From Photorhabdus khanii NC19 (lineage in GTDB: Bacteria > Pseudomonadota > Gammaproteobacteria > Enterobacterales > Enterobacteriaceae), in the NCBI RefSeq assembly GCF_000517265.1, contig NZ_AYSJ01000015.1:114702-146825 (forward strand): a DNA stretch of 32,124 nucleotides. The letters run 5' to 3'. The notes under the pieces were generated by a model that did not search any database, was not told the DNA's origin, and was given only the letters and a program-made list of their open reading frames with translations. The position numbers were made by a program, and so were the translations under genes. Of this stretch, positions 1 through 12,300 are shown piece after piece. The stretch's first letter is position 1; each line of letters begins with the position of its first letter.

Positions 1-476
1 CATTTTCAACTATTCCGGGTGCCCGCATGTATCGGACCGGTGACCTTGCCCGTTATTTGTCGGATGGTAACCTGATTTATGTGGGACGCAATGATCAGCA
101 GGTAAAAATCCGGGGATTCCGTATAGACCCCGGCGAGATAGAGGCGCGTCTGATGGAATACCCTTCAGTTCAGGAGTCTCTGGTGGTCACTTATAGCAAA
201 GGGGAGGATAAGCGTCTGGTCGCTTATGTGGTCGCGGATGATGAGGAAGAACTGGCTCAACATTTGCGTTCGCATCTGTCAGCCCGATTACCTGAATATA
301 TGATACCGTCAGCGTTTGTCAGGCTGGATGCTTTCCCGCTGACCCGGAACGGCAAGCTGGATCGCCGGGCGCTGCCTGCTCCGGATCAGATGGCATGGCC
401 CGAGAAGTTTATAAAGCACCACAGGGTGAGATTGAGTATACGCTGGCGACTATCTGGCGTGAGTTGCTGGGGGTAG
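1..476 (+). CDS. NRPS fragment: C-terminal part of an adenylation domain, 5' truncated by the window and frameshifted at its 3' end
   Basis: The reading frame is open from base 3, so the gene starts upstream of the window. The ATG at 27 is only an internal Met, in the A8 motif MYRTGDLAR. The frame carries the C-terminal subdomain of an amino-acid-activating A domain: A8 followed by [20 protein letters not shown], and A10 as [10 protein letters not shown] with the catalytic Lys. The upstream part holding the specificity pocket is outside the window, so the substrate cannot be read. Just after ALPAPDQMA the frame leaves the family pattern and runs to a chance stop at 476. The correct continuation ([13 protein letters not shown]) is in another frame from 395. 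Compared with sister modules (PDESAYYRQDYEAPQG), the codon between Ala and Ala has two bases instead of three, so one base is missing at about 393–398. It is either a real mutation or a sequencing error. Confidence 0.85.
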   Translation, partial: FSTIPGARMYRTGDLARYLSDGNLIYVGRNDQQVKIRGFRIDPGEIEARLMEYPSVQESLVVTYSKGEDKRLVAYVVADDEEELAQHLRSHLSARLPEYMIPSAFVRLDAFPLTRNGKLDRRALPAPDQMAWPEKFIKHHRVRLSIRWRLSGVSCWG

Positions 477-1474
477 AGCAGGTAAGCCGGTATGATAACT
501 TTTTTGCACTGGGCGGACATTCTCTGCTGGCCACTCAATTTATTTTTGAATTGAAGAAAAAAGGCTATTGTTCATCAATTCGTGATTTGATGTTAAATCC
601 AACCCTCTCTCAATACGCTTTGGTGTTAAGAGGAGAGCGACATTTCAATCAACCCGCATTAATTCCTTTTAAAAAGGGTAATGCACAAGCTTGTCTCTTC
701 TTCCTCCCGACCGGAGAAGGTGATCTGTGGTATGCCAATGAAATTTCGCAAGTGCTGCCAGGGGAGTATTCCTGCTTTGGTGTACCTTGGCCCTCCGTAG
801 AGCGCGGGGGAAATATGGAACAGATTGTTAATGAGATGGTCACGTTAATTTTAAGCCAGCGCGGTTGTGAACGGTATCGTCTGGTTGGTTATTCGGCGGG
901 TGGCATATTAACTTATGCTATTGCGGAAAAATTACAGCGAATGAATTTAAATGTAGATTTTATCGGGCTCATTGATGTATTACACCCACGTTTATTGCCA
1001 GAGGAAACGAGAAAGTACGGACCTAAGGAGCTTATATTACATTCACTCATTCTGGATGGCATTATTCGGCATAATGAACCGTTAGTTGAGGCGTTGCAGC
1101 AGCGTGAATTTGAGCATCTGGCTGATTTTATCTCCTGTTTAAAACAGTCATCTTATCTTGATGACGTGTTCGATGTACCGGGTGAAGCCCACCGTTGGGA
1201 GCAGAGGGATCGAATGATTAAAGCGATTGCTGACTATGTTCCTCCTGCCGTTGATGGTCGGATTCATATTTATCATTCATCGGATGAGTTTGTGACAAAG
1301 GGAATGTCCGGCGAAGAGAATGTTTGGCAACCGACTAAAACGCTGGGTTGGGAACATAGTATTACGGTAGACAAAATAGTTTCTGTCAAAATACCCGGTG
1401 ATCATGCCAGCATGATGTCTGATAAAGCGCACAGAAGCGTATTGATTGATGAATTATCCCGGGTGTTTAATTGA
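395..1474 (+). CDS. NRPS fragment: carrier (T) domain plus type I thioesterase, the termination end of a synthetase
   Basis: This continues the A domain of the previous entry after a one-base frameshift. Residues 11–80 form a peptidyl-carrier domain with the phosphopantetheine site in LGGHSLL (Ser43). Residues 90–359 form an α/β-hydrolase thioesterase that releases the finished peptide by hydrolysis or cyclisation. The nucleophile Ser167 lies in GYSAGG, the acid is probably Asp194 (LIDVLHP), and the base is His337 (GDHASMM). The ATG at 395 has no visible Shine–Dalgarno sequence and falls in the A–T linker, so it is probably not a natural start. If the frameshift is real, T-TE would be made poorly or not at all. 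The exporter gene follows after 46–76 bases in the same direction. This is the only thioesterase in the locus, so it is the likely off-loading step for the whole assembly line (inference). Confidence 0.85.
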   Translation: MAREVYKAPQGEIEYTLATIWRELLGVEQVSRYDNFFALGGHSLLATQFIFELKKKGYCSSIRDLMLNPTLSQYALVLRGERHFNQPALIPFKKGNAQACLFFLPTGEGDLWYANEISQVLPGEYSCFGVPWPSVERGGNMEQIVNEMVTLILSQRGCERYRLVGYSAGGILTYAIAEKLQRMNLNVDFIGLIDVLHPRLLPEETRKYGPKELILHSLILDGIIRHNEPLVEALQQREFEHLADFISCLKQSSYLDDVFDVPGEAHRWEQRDRMIKAIADYVPPAVDGRIHIYHSSDEFVTKGMSGEENVWQPTKTLGWEHSITVDKIVSVKIPGDHASMMSDKAHRSVLIDELSRVFN

Positions 1475-1493
1475 GTAAATAAAATTGAAGCGG

Positions 1494-1518
1494 CTCCTCA
1501 GCTGAATAGGTTGAGGAG
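1494..1518 (+). promoter_or_regulatory. Inverted repeat covering a Shine–Dalgarno sequence ahead of the exporter gene
   Basis: CTCCTCA (1494–1500) can pair with TGAGGAG (1512–1518) around an 11-base loop. The 3' arm contains AGGAG, the best ribosome-binding sequence for the starts at 1521 (GTG) or 1530 (ATG). No T-run follows, so it does not look like a terminator. It could limit translation of the exporter or mark the gene boundary; this is inference. A second, weaker site (GAGG at 1542–1545) sits 5 bases before the ATG at 1551. Confidence 0.4.
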
Positions 1519-1550
1519 TTGTGAAGGTGATGTTTATTTTTGAGGTCTTA

Positions 1551-3308
1551 ATGAAAAATTACCAGGAAAAGGTGAGTGTATTTTTTTACTCCCTGGCTAT
1601 CTTATATAAAACGATGCCGGTTTATTTCTTTATATTTTTATTTCTTATTCTGATCCAAGCTGTGCTGCCAACGATTGGTGTCGTATTGAGTATTGATATT
1701 ATCAATAGGATAAGCGATGGGTTTTTTGATGATTTGTATATAATGGTTTCTTTCTGGATGTTGTCGCTTATTTTACCAGGAATAATCACGCCTTTTGTGA
1801 CAACAATACAAACCATGATGAATCAGCGGGCATCCTACGCGATACAAGTGAGAATAATGACGCTAACTGCCAATATTACTGATTTGAAAATTATGGAACA
1901 GCCGGAGGTTCATAATACATTTGACGTCTTATCGAAAGAGGCATCCTACAAACCACTTAGTTTTCTGATTAGTCTCATTGATTGTTTAAAAGGGAGTATT
2001 ACGCTTATCTCACTGTCTATCATCTTGGCCTCATTAAGTTGGTGGTTACCTTTTGCACTTTTATTACCGATAATTCCTGTCACACTGTCGTTAACGAAAG
2101 CGCAGATTGATGTATTTGAAACGATGCTTGGCAAAGGGTTAACATCCCGGTTAATTATCTACTATTTAAGCGTTATGCTGAACATACATTTGATAAAAGA
2201 AATTAAGATGTACGGTCTTTCTGCTTTTTTTATGGGAAAGCATGAAAAGGAGTTTAAGAATCTTGAAAAAGAGTTGAATCATGTGAGGAAAAAACAGCTC
2301 TATATCCCTCAACTTTGGAATGCTGTTTATTTAGCGGTATCAATTCTCTCTATGTACTGGATTGTGAGTAACATTATAAAAGGGGAGATCTCTTTGGGCG
2401 GAATGGTTGGGATTATACAGTCGATTTCTCTGTTTTGCGCTTCTTGTCAATGGCTTGTTTTTTCATTCAGCAATCTTGGGGTATCTCAGCTTTTTTTCTA
2501 TCGACTCAAAGAAATAGAAAATCTGGCTTCCAACCAAGAGCACAAATATGTGTTATCAGCCATGCCTGAAGACAGAACGATTAAGTTTGAGAATGTCAGT
2601 TTCTCGTATAATGATACAGATAAAACATTATCAAATATTAATTTGACACTTTATCCAAATGATAATATAGCTATCGTTGGTGAAAATGGTTCTGGAAAAT
2701 CAACATTAATAAAACTACTGTGTCGATTATACAAACCGACTGAGGGTGTTATTACTATGGGAGGGGTTGATATATCAACTATTGATATTAATGTCTGGTA
2801 TAAAGAATTTTCGGTTTTGTTTCAAGATTTTGGTAAATATAATTTATCTATTTCGGAAAATGTGACTATTGGTAATTCAGAACAGTCAAATAACAAAGCC
2901 AGGTTTATTAAAGCTTGTGAAGATGCTGGCTTCGAGCTCAATTGTTATCCATCCGCAAATCATATGTTAGGGCGAGAGTTTTACGGTAACGATCTTTCTG
3001 GTGGTCAGTGGCAGCGGCTTTCTTTGGCGCGATCTTTTTTCTCCGGTGGTTCTGTCATTATATTTGATGAACCTACCAGTGCTATTGATCCGAAAGCAGA
3101 AGCCTATCTTTTTGATACATTCTATGAACTTTCTAAAGGACAAACTTCGATTATGATAACGCATAGATTGGGTGGTCTTAAACACGTTAATAGAATCATT
3201 GTATTGGCATCAGGTGAATTAGTCGAGGATGGCAGCCCTGAAGAGTTATTGAAAAAAGAAGGTTATTATTCTTATTTATACAATACTCAGAAAAAACAAT
3301 ATTATTGA
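1551..3308 (+). CDS. ABC exporter, fused permease–ATPase (about 585 aa), likely secretes the NRPS product
   Basis: A half-transporter with about six hydrophobic segments in the first ~310 residues, followed by a nucleotide-binding domain. Numbered from the ATG at 1551, Walker A is GENGSGKST at about 377–385. The signature LSGGQ is at 482, Walker B ends in Asp506–Glu507 (IIFDEPTSAID), and the switch His is 538 (ITHR). All catalytic residues are intact. The reading frame is also open to GTG 1521 and ATG 1530, which would add 10 or 7 residues. I chose 1551 because GAGG lies 5 bases before it; AGGAG at 1514–1518 suits 1530 less well. The gene sits between the thioesterase gene and two NRPS genes, all on the + strand, which supports export or self-protection for the peptide. 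Base composition is more AT-rich than in the NRPS genes. It functions as a dimer in the inner membrane by family rule. The exact substrate is unknown. Confidence 0.88.
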   Translation: MKNYQEKVSVFFYSLAILYKTMPVYFFIFLFLILIQAVLPTIGVVLSIDIINRISDGFFDDLYIMVSFWMLSLILPGIITPFVTTIQTMMNQRASYAIQVRIMTLTANITDLKIMEQPEVHNTFDVLSKEASYKPLSFLISLIDCLKGSITLISLSIILASLSWWLPFALLLPIIPVTLSLTKAQIDVFETMLGKGLTSRLIIYYLSVMLNIHLIKEIKMYGLSAFFMGKHEKEFKNLEKELNHVRKKQLYIPQLWNAVYLAVSILSMYWIVSNIIKGEISLGGMVGIIQSISLFCASCQWLVFSFSNLGVSQLFFYRLKEIENLASNQEHKYVLSAMPEDRTIKFENVSFSYNDTDKTLSNINLTLYPNDNIAIVGENGSGKSTLIKLLCRLYKPTEGVITMGGVDISTIDINVWYKEFSVLFQDFGKYNLSISENVTIGNSEQSNNKARFIKACEDAGFELNCYPSANHMLGREFYGNDLSGGQWQRLSLARSFFSGGSVIIFDEPTSAIDPKAEAYLFDTFYELSKGQTSIMITHRLGGLKHVNRIIVLASGELVEDGSPEELLKKEGYYSYLYNTQKKQYY

Positions 3309-3353
3309 TTTATTTAATTGGAGATTTTTAAAAATTAAGCATGTTAATTGACA

Positions 3354-6300
3354 ATGGTTAATTGTTCTGAGTTATTGCGATTTATATTTTTAAGTAACCT
3401 GTCATTCAAATGGAAATATTTAATTCATTCAATAAAATTGGACGCCCTATTTATGTGTGATAAAAATAGAAATATTGTATTATCAGAAATGTCAATTGGT
3501 CATTGTTATCCTAATCTGTTCTTGACTGAGAATACTCATCAATTTGATGAGTATTGCCTGGAATTATCACCTCAATTCACGACTGAGTTGCGTTTTCAAT
3601 GTGATAGTTTGGCAGTGAGTTTTGCCAGCCTCTTTCACCTTGCCTGGGGGGTTGTGTTAGCAAAATATAGCGGTCAAGAGCAGGTCGTTATTGGTATACG
3701 ACAAAATACTCAAATCGGTGCCGACCAGCACAATCAGGCTGGTCAGTCTATTTTATCTTTACATTTAAGTTGCCATGATCAGGGTGTCAGTGATGCGTTA
3801 CGGTTTGTAGAACAATGTCTGTCATCGCCGTCAGTTAATACTGAAAATGAATATACGGTTGCTGCGCCGCTTCTTGCATTCAGCGACTACCAATGCCAAT
3901 CTGACAATAACCCAGCCTGTTGGAGAAATGGCCCGGGGAAAGAAGAGGATCACCGTTTACCGTTAACCCTGACCACTGTTGATGACGGTATACATCTAAC
4001 ATTAACGACATGTTTGATGGCAGCCTCTGTATCCGCCAAACGATTATCAGGTTATTTGCAGCAGACATTGGCGCAATTGGTATGGGCGCTGCATGAACAG
4101 CCGAATTTTGCTATCAACCAGCTTGATATATTACCTCCTGAAGAACGCACGTTATTATTGGATCTCTGGAACGATACTCAATCTGACTATCCGGACGATG
4201 TTTGCATTCATACGTTGTTTGAACAACAGGTTGCAACTCATCCAGAAGCAACGGCGCTGGTTTTTTATAGTGAAACCCTGAGTTATGCGGAACTTAACTG
4301 TCGGGCAAACCAGTTAGCTCATTTTTTAATTGCTCAGGGGGTTGTTCCTGACAGCCGGGTGGCTATTTGTGTTGAACGAAGTCCATTAGCTATTATCAGT
4401 CTGCTGGCAATTTTAAAGGCAGGAGGGTGTTATGTGCCGTTGGATCCAGATTATCCGCCAGAACGGTTGCACTATATTTTGGACGATGCTGCACCAGAAG
4501 TTGTATTGTACGATACACAAAGCAATGCAGTATTAACGGCTTATCTCAAAACCGGGAAGAAGAGTTTAGATATTAGCCAGTTAACATTGTCGGATTTATC
4601 GAAAGAAAATCCGAATATACCCGCTTTAACTTCACGTCACTTGGCTTATGTGATTTACACCTCTGGTTCGACGGGAAATCCTAAAGGAGTCATGATTGAA
4701 CATCGAAGCCTGGTAAATCTATTGCTGGCAATGAGTAATAAACTGAATTTTACCCACAAGGAAAGGATATTATTTTCCAGTACGATTTCATTTGATCTTG
4801 TGGCGTTGGAAATATACCTGCCATTAATTAATGGCTCAGCGGTGTTTATTGCCCACAAAAAAATATTCCTCAATAAAGAGGCCTTAGTCAAAATGTTGCT
4901 GGGCAATCAGATCACAATGATCCAAGGCACGCCTTCGACTTATAGCCTGATTACCAATGAAGATACTCAGTTTTTAAACAATATAAAAATATTATGTGGG
5001 GGAGAAGCACTGCCAATAAGCTTGGCTAACGTTTTATCTGTAAATAGTCACTCTGTCTGGAATTTGTATGGCCCAACAGAAACCACGATTTGGTCTACAG
5101 CCCATATTTTAGAGGATGAAGAGCTTGCGGTTGCCAACTATCCATCGATCGGTAAACCTATCGCTAATACGCGTATTTATTTGTTAGATAACCAACATCA
5201 GCCCGTCCCTTTAGGTGCTGTTGGTGAGCTGTATATTGGTGGAATGGGTGTTGCGCGGGGCTACTTAAACCGTGAAGAACTTACGGCAGAACGCTTTTTC
5301 CCAGATCCTTTTCATTCAGAAGGGGAGAATCGTATGTATCGCACAGGTGATCTGGTGCGTTACAGAGATGACGGTAATCTTGAGTATATTGGCCGCAATG
5401 ATTACCAGATTAAGATCCGTGGTTTTCGTATTGAACTCGGAGAAATAGAGGCTCGTCTGCTTGCACACCCATCGGTACTGGCATCGGCAGTAGTTGCTAT
5501 TGAAAACGAAAAAGGTGACAAACAGCTGGTGGCATACCTGGAGTTATCACCTGAGCTAAATCAGCAATCAGTCGCTGCGGTTTTACGTCAGCACTTGTTA
5601 TCCAGCCTGCCAGATTACATGGTTCCCGTTGCTTTTGTTGCCTTGAAACAACTTCCGCTGACGTTCAATGGCAAACTTGATCGTGCTGCGCTGCCTGTAC
5701 CGGATGAATCCGCTTATTATCGTCAGGATTATGAAGCCCCGCAGGGAGTAAAAGAGTCTCTCCTGGCGGAAATCTGGGGGCAATTGCTGAGTATTGAGCG
5801 TATTAGCCGCCATGATAATTTCTTCTCGCTTGGCGGACATTCGTTATTGACGGTTAAGTTGATTAGTCAGCTGAGAAAAGCAGGATATACCGTTCAGGCT
5901 GGGTCTCTGTTTTTAACACCTGTTTTAGCTGAACAGGCCGAGTTGCTGCGTGATTCAGACAATACGATAACCATTCCACCGAATCGGATTGGCACCAAAT
6001 GCCATAAGATTATCCCTGAGATGCTGCCTTTAATTGAGATGAGCCAGACGGATATCGATCGGTTAGTCGTTCAGGTTCCGGGTGGTGTCACAAATATTCA
6101 GGATATCTACGGATTGTCGCCGTTACAGGACGGAATTTTATTCCATCATTTGTTGTCTGGCGAAGGGGATATTTATCAAATGATCTTTCGTCTCGCGTTT
6201 GATAACCGATCCTGCTTAGATAATTATATTAAGGCGTTACAACAGGTTATTGAACGTCATGATATTTTGCGCAGTGCTTTCTTCCGCAATGGACTGGACT

Positions 6301-9300
6301 GTGGGACGGTGCAGGTTGTGCTTCGGGAAGCCCCGTTACACATTGAAGACGTGACACTTTGTGCTGAATCTTCCATGTCGTATAGCGAACAATTGGCGGC
6401 AAGGCACACGCTTTCGCACCATCAATTAGACTTAAGTGAAGCTCCGTTACTGCGTCTGTTTATCGCTCAGGAACCAGATAGTGAGCGTTGGCTGGTACTG
6501 GAAGTGATGCACCATTTAATTGGGGATAACACCACACTGGCGTTAATACATCATGAGATAGAAACACGGTTAGCAGGACACAATGCTGACTCTCTACCGG
6601 TGGCTGAACCTTATCGTAATCTCATTGCAACCGCTTCTATGGCGAATCAAGACCAGCGTTATGAAGATTATTTCCGCCGTATGCTTGCAAATATTGATGA
6701 GCCAACCGCCCCATTTAATCTGTATGACGCGGTGCAGAGTAATACTCAATTCGACGAATGTTATCGTGAGCTGCCAGATGAGCTCAATGCTTCCCTGCGT
6801 AATTTAGCCCGGCATTATGGTGTGAGCCTGGCGAGTTTAGTTCATTTGGCTTGGGGCGTTTTATTGGCTAAAAGCAGTGGCTTGCAAAAGGTTGTTACGG
6901 GAACGGTCTTATTCGGTCGCATGGGGGGAGAATTTGGTGCTGAACAGGGGATTGGACTGTTTATTAATACGCTGCCGTTACGGTTAGATATTGATAAAAG
7001 CAGTGTAGCTGATGCTTTAGTAAATACGCACAAACGGCTATCTGAGCTGCTTTGCTATGAGCACACACCATTAGTAGAAACTCAACGCTGTAGTTCAGTT
7101 GCCGCACCCGCACCGTTATTTACCGCATTACTGAACTATCGTCATAGTCAAACACGGGTAGAAGAAAAGACGGCAGCTTTTCGTTCGCTGGGAATTGAGT
7201 TTTTGGGTGAAGAGGAGCGCAGTAACTATCCACTTAGCTTGTCAATAGAAGATGACGACCTTAGCTTATCTTTGTCTGCACAGGTCGTAACTCCTTTGTC
7301 AGCGATCCAAATTTGTGACTATGTTCAACAGACATTGATACAGCTTGTTCAGGCACTGGAGCAACAGCCGACACGGCCTGTCTGTCAATTAGATATATTA
7401 CCCACAGATGAACGGATTCGGCTGCTAAATACCTGGCACAATTCCCGAATTGATTATCCTCTTGCCTGTTGTATTCACACGCTTTTCGAACAACAGGCAG
7501 AAGCAAATCCCCAAGCTACAGCACTGATATTTAAAGGGGAAGTGCTGAGTTACGCAGAGCTGAATCGTTGGGCGAATAAACTGGCACATTGCCTTGTCGC
7601 AAAAGGTGTTAAGCCTGATATGCGGGTTGCGATCTGTGCGGATAGAGGTTTTGAGCTGATTATTGGTTTATTAGCCATATTAAAAGCCGGCGGTGCTTAC
7701 GTTCCTCTTGATCCTGTTTATCCGCCAGAGCGTTTACGCTATATCCTTGAGGATGCTCAACCCACTCTGTTATTACATGATGCTGTAGGAAAAGAGGTAC
7801 TGAAAGCAGTCTCTATTGAAGATAGTGCTTGCTTAATGCTTGAGTTGGCATTATTTGCGGATAGGAGTGAAGCTTCCCCGGTAATGACTGCGTTAACAGC
7901 TAAAAATCTGGCTTATGTGATCTATACGTCAGGTTCTACAGGGCGGCCGAAAGGGGTAATGATAGAACATCAGGCAATTTATCAGAGAGCGTGTTTTTTC
8001 AAAGATCAGTTTGCCATTTCCGCCGAAGATAGAGTGTTACAATTTTCTTCCATCTCGTTTGATGCTTCTGTAGAGGAAATATTTTCATCACTGTCTCATG
8101 GTGCAACCCTTGTATTGCGTGATGAGAGTTGGGTCACCTCTGCTCAGACGTTTTTGGATTGCTGTGACATTAACAAAATTACGACGATGTTATTACCTGC
8201 GGTTTTTTGGTCTGAGATTGCGGACAAAATGCAACAGTGCTCGTTGCCTGATTCCATTAGGTTAATGATTATCGGTGGGGAAGCGGCAAAGAAATCTGCT
8301 TTTGATTTATGGTTTAATGCTAAAGGCCACAGGCCGATGCTGATTAATGCTTATGGGCCAACAGAAGCAACAATTATTGCTACGACTCAGCAGGTAACCA
8401 GCGCAGAATATGGCAACTATATTGGGCGGCCCGTCACGAATGCACGTATTTATTTACTTGATGATCAGCAACTGCTTGTTCCCTCAGGTGCTATTGGCGA
8501 AGTGTATATTGGCGGCGAAGGGGTTGCCCGGGGTTATTTAAACCGTCCTGAGCTCACCGCAGAACGCTTTTTTCCTGATCCTTTTCATCCTGAACCTCAT
8601 GCACGTATGTACCGCAGCGGTGATTTAGCCCGTTATAATGACAAAGGTAATCTTGAATATCTTGGTCGTAATGATCATCAGATTAAGATCCGTGGTTATC
8701 GTATTGAACCGGGCGAGATTGAGGCGTGTCTTGATAACCATCCCAGGGTTCTGTCATCCGCCATTATTGCCCGTGAAGACCGTACTACTGGTAAGCGATT
8801 AGTCGCTTATATCGTTATTTCCGCTGATGTGGCTAAAGAACCACTGGTGGCGACTTTGCGGCAATATCTGTTGGCTATGTTGCCGGAATATATGGTTCCT
8901 GCGGCTTTTGTTGTATTAGAGCGCCTGCCGCTGACACCCAATGGCAAGATTGACCGTAAGGCATTACCTGCTCCCGATATTTCTGCCTATGAACATCAGA
9001 GTTATCAAGCCCCTCATGGGGAAATCGAACAGATGGTGGCTGATATTTGGTGTGAATTGCTGGGTATTGAGAAAGTGAGTCGCTTTGATAATTTTTTCTC
9101 TCTCGGGGGCCATTCTCTACTCGTTATACAGTTGATGGGATTATTAAGAAAACGGGGTTATGTCGTTCCGGCTGGCTCTCTTTTTTCTACATCAAAGTTA
9201 GCGGATCAGGCTGCGATACTTAAAGAAGCGGATGAGGGATCATTAATACCCGCTAATTTGATTGGTGCTGACGGTGAGCGAATTGTGCCGGAAATGCTGC

Positions 9301-12300
9301 CGTTGGTTAGCATGAACCAGACTGATATCGATAAGCTGATTGGGAAAGTACCGGGAGGGGTGAGCAATATTCAGGATATTTATGCTTTAGCACCGTTACA
9401 GGATGGTATCTTATTCCACCATCTGTTGGCTCAGGAAGGCGACCCTTATCAGGTTATATTCAGGTTGGCTTTTAACGATCGGCAAAGTCTTGATGCTTAT
9501 ATCGACGCGTTACAGCAGGTGGTGAATCGTCACGATATTCTGCGCACCGTATTTCTGGCAGAGGATCTTAGCTGTGGGCCGGTACAGGTCGTTTTAAAAT
9601 CAGCTTTGCTACAGGTGACAGAAGTCTCCCTCGCAGCGGGATCATCCATACCCTTTATAGAGCAGTTAGCGGCTCATCATACCCTTGCTCATCATCGTTT
9701 GGCATTGAATGAAGCGCCTTTATTGCGTTTGTTCATTGCACAAGAACCTGGCAGTGAGCGCTGGCTGGTACAGGAGGTGATGCATCATCTGATCGGCGAC
9801 CATGCCACTTTGGATGTGATGCATAATGAAATCAGCCTGTTGTTGTCCGGACAGGCAGAACAATTATCCATACCTGTACCTTATCGCAACTTGGTAGCCT
9901 GTGCCCGCAGAGCGAATGAGAACCGAGCTTATGAAGCTTATTTTCGTGCTTTATTAGCTGATATTGATGAACCTACCGCACCTTTTGCTATTTATGATGT
10001 GGAACAAGATGGCGGTCAGGTAGATGAATATCACCTTGAGCTGCCTCATGAACTTAATGTTGCGTTACGTGGTTTAGCACGGCACTTCGGTGTCAGCCTA
10101 GCCAGCCTGATGCATTTGGGCTGGGGGCTGGTGCTGGCGAAAAGCAGCGACCGGCAACAGGTGGTTACCGGGACAGTACTGTTTGGCCGAATGGGAAGTC
10201 ATACCGGCGCTGAACAAGGAATGGGGCTATTTATTAATACCTTGCCACTACGGATGGATATTGATACTCAAAACGTAGCTGATGCATTAATCCAAACTCA
10301 CGAACGTTTGTCGCAACTGCTTGCCTATGAGCATACGCCGCTGGCGGAGGCGCAACGTTGTAGTGGTGTCGTTGCACCAACGCCACTGTTTACCACACTG
10401 ATTAACTACCGGCATAACCGGCAAATGGATAGCGGGAAATCCGGTTTTTGCTCTTTACGCAATGTAGAGCGACTTGGAGAAGAAGAGAGAAGTAACTACC
10501 CTTTGAATCTCTCGGTAGAGGATAACGGCAACAGTTTAGGCTTAACGGTTCAGGTTGTGGCTCCCCTTTCAGCGGTACGGCTGTGTGGCTATATTCAGCA
10601 GGCGCTGGAACAAATTGTATGGTCGTTAAATGAACACTCAGAGCTGCCTGTGTGCCAGCTTAATATTCTGCCGCAGAATGAGGTTCAGTTATTGCTTGAG
10701 GAGTGGAACCGGACGCAAGCGTCTTATCCTGCTGAACTTTGTATTCATCGTTTGTTTGAGCAGCGGGCAGAAACAAATCCAGACGCTCCAGCGATTGTTT
10801 TTGATGGGGAAGTTCTCAGTTATATGGAGGTCAACCGCCGGGCAAATCAGTTAGCTCATGCCTTAATTGCTCAAGGCGTTATTCCCGATGCCCGGATTGC
10901 TGTTTGTGCGGAAATAAGCCCTGAGATGGTCGTGGGGCTATTGGCAATACTCAAAGCCGGTGGGGCTTATGTACCTATTGATCCCCGCTATCCGCATGAA
11001 CGTTTGCGGTATATTGTAGAAAATGCAGAACCTGTGCTGGTTTTGTACGATAAAAGCGGGGAGGAAGCATTAAAAACAGAATATGACTTGGTTAAAAAAG
11101 GTTTTGATCTATTCCGCCCGATAGATTGTTCAGGCTTGAATCACAATCCAGAAATAGCCGGTCTGAATTCAAGTCATTTGGCCTATGTGATTTACACTTC
11201 GGGTTCAACCGGGCAACCGAAAGGCATCATGGTTGAACATCGTAATATCGTGAACCTCATCAATTGCATGATGAATAGCATAATGCTGCCTTTAGGTTTT
11301 GTGACCACGCCGACGGTCAGTATTTCCTTTGATGTCTCGGTCAGAGAGCTGTTATTTGCGTTATGCAGTGGTGCTCAGTTGCTATTGCCGCCACTGGAAG
11401 AGAGTAGTAACCCGATATTCAGCATGGACTGGCGAGCCAGTCAGCCCATTGATTTGATGTATCTGGTTGCGCCTCTGGCGTCGGAAAGTGTTAAAAGAGG
11501 CAAACTGCCTGCTTCATTAAAATACTTGATGACCGGGGGAGACAAATGCACTCTGGCTCATGCCGATTTGCCCGCAGGATGTACGCTTATTGATAACTAC
11601 GGACCGGCAGAAACCACGGTTGATTCAACGTTTGGAGTGTTTAGTGCGGATGATATTAAGCATCACATTGGACGGCCTATTGCGAATACTTCCATTTATC
11701 TGTTGGACCGTTATCAGAATCCGGTGCCATTGGGGGCTGTAGGCGAAATTTATATTGGTGGTGCAGGGGTTGCCAGAGGTTATATAAAACAACCAGAATT
11801 AACGGCTGAACGTTTTCTTCATGATCCATTCTGTACTCAACCCGGTTCCCGCATGTATCGGAGTGGAGACTTAGCCCGTTACGATCATGACGGCAATATT
11901 GAGTATATGGGCCGCAATGATCGTCAGATCAAAATTCAGGGCGTTCGCATTGAACCTGGAGAGATTGAGCTGCTTATTGAGCAATATAACGATATTGAGC
12001 AAGTTGTGGTTATTGCCCGAAACGATGTGGGTGAGACTCCCTGCTTGGTTGCCTATTTAGTTTTATCTTCTGAGGCGAATAATAAGAACTTACTGGAAAC
12101 GTTACGCCATTATCTGCGTGATCATTTACCCCCGCATATGATACCCGCAGCTTATGTGATACTTGACTCTCTGCCGTTGAGTCCAAACGGTAAAGTTGAT
12201 CGAAAAGCGTTGCCGGTTCCTGACCAGACAGCCTACGCCGCCTCGCACTATGAACCGCCTCAGAATGAACTGGAAGAAATGCTTATCAGCCTTTGGCAAG

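Noticed and set aside
3341-3361. A 6-codon upstream ORF (MLIDNG) overlapping the NRPS start
   Set aside because: It could couple translation, but its SD (GGAG at 3320) is too far from its ATG; probably accidental.
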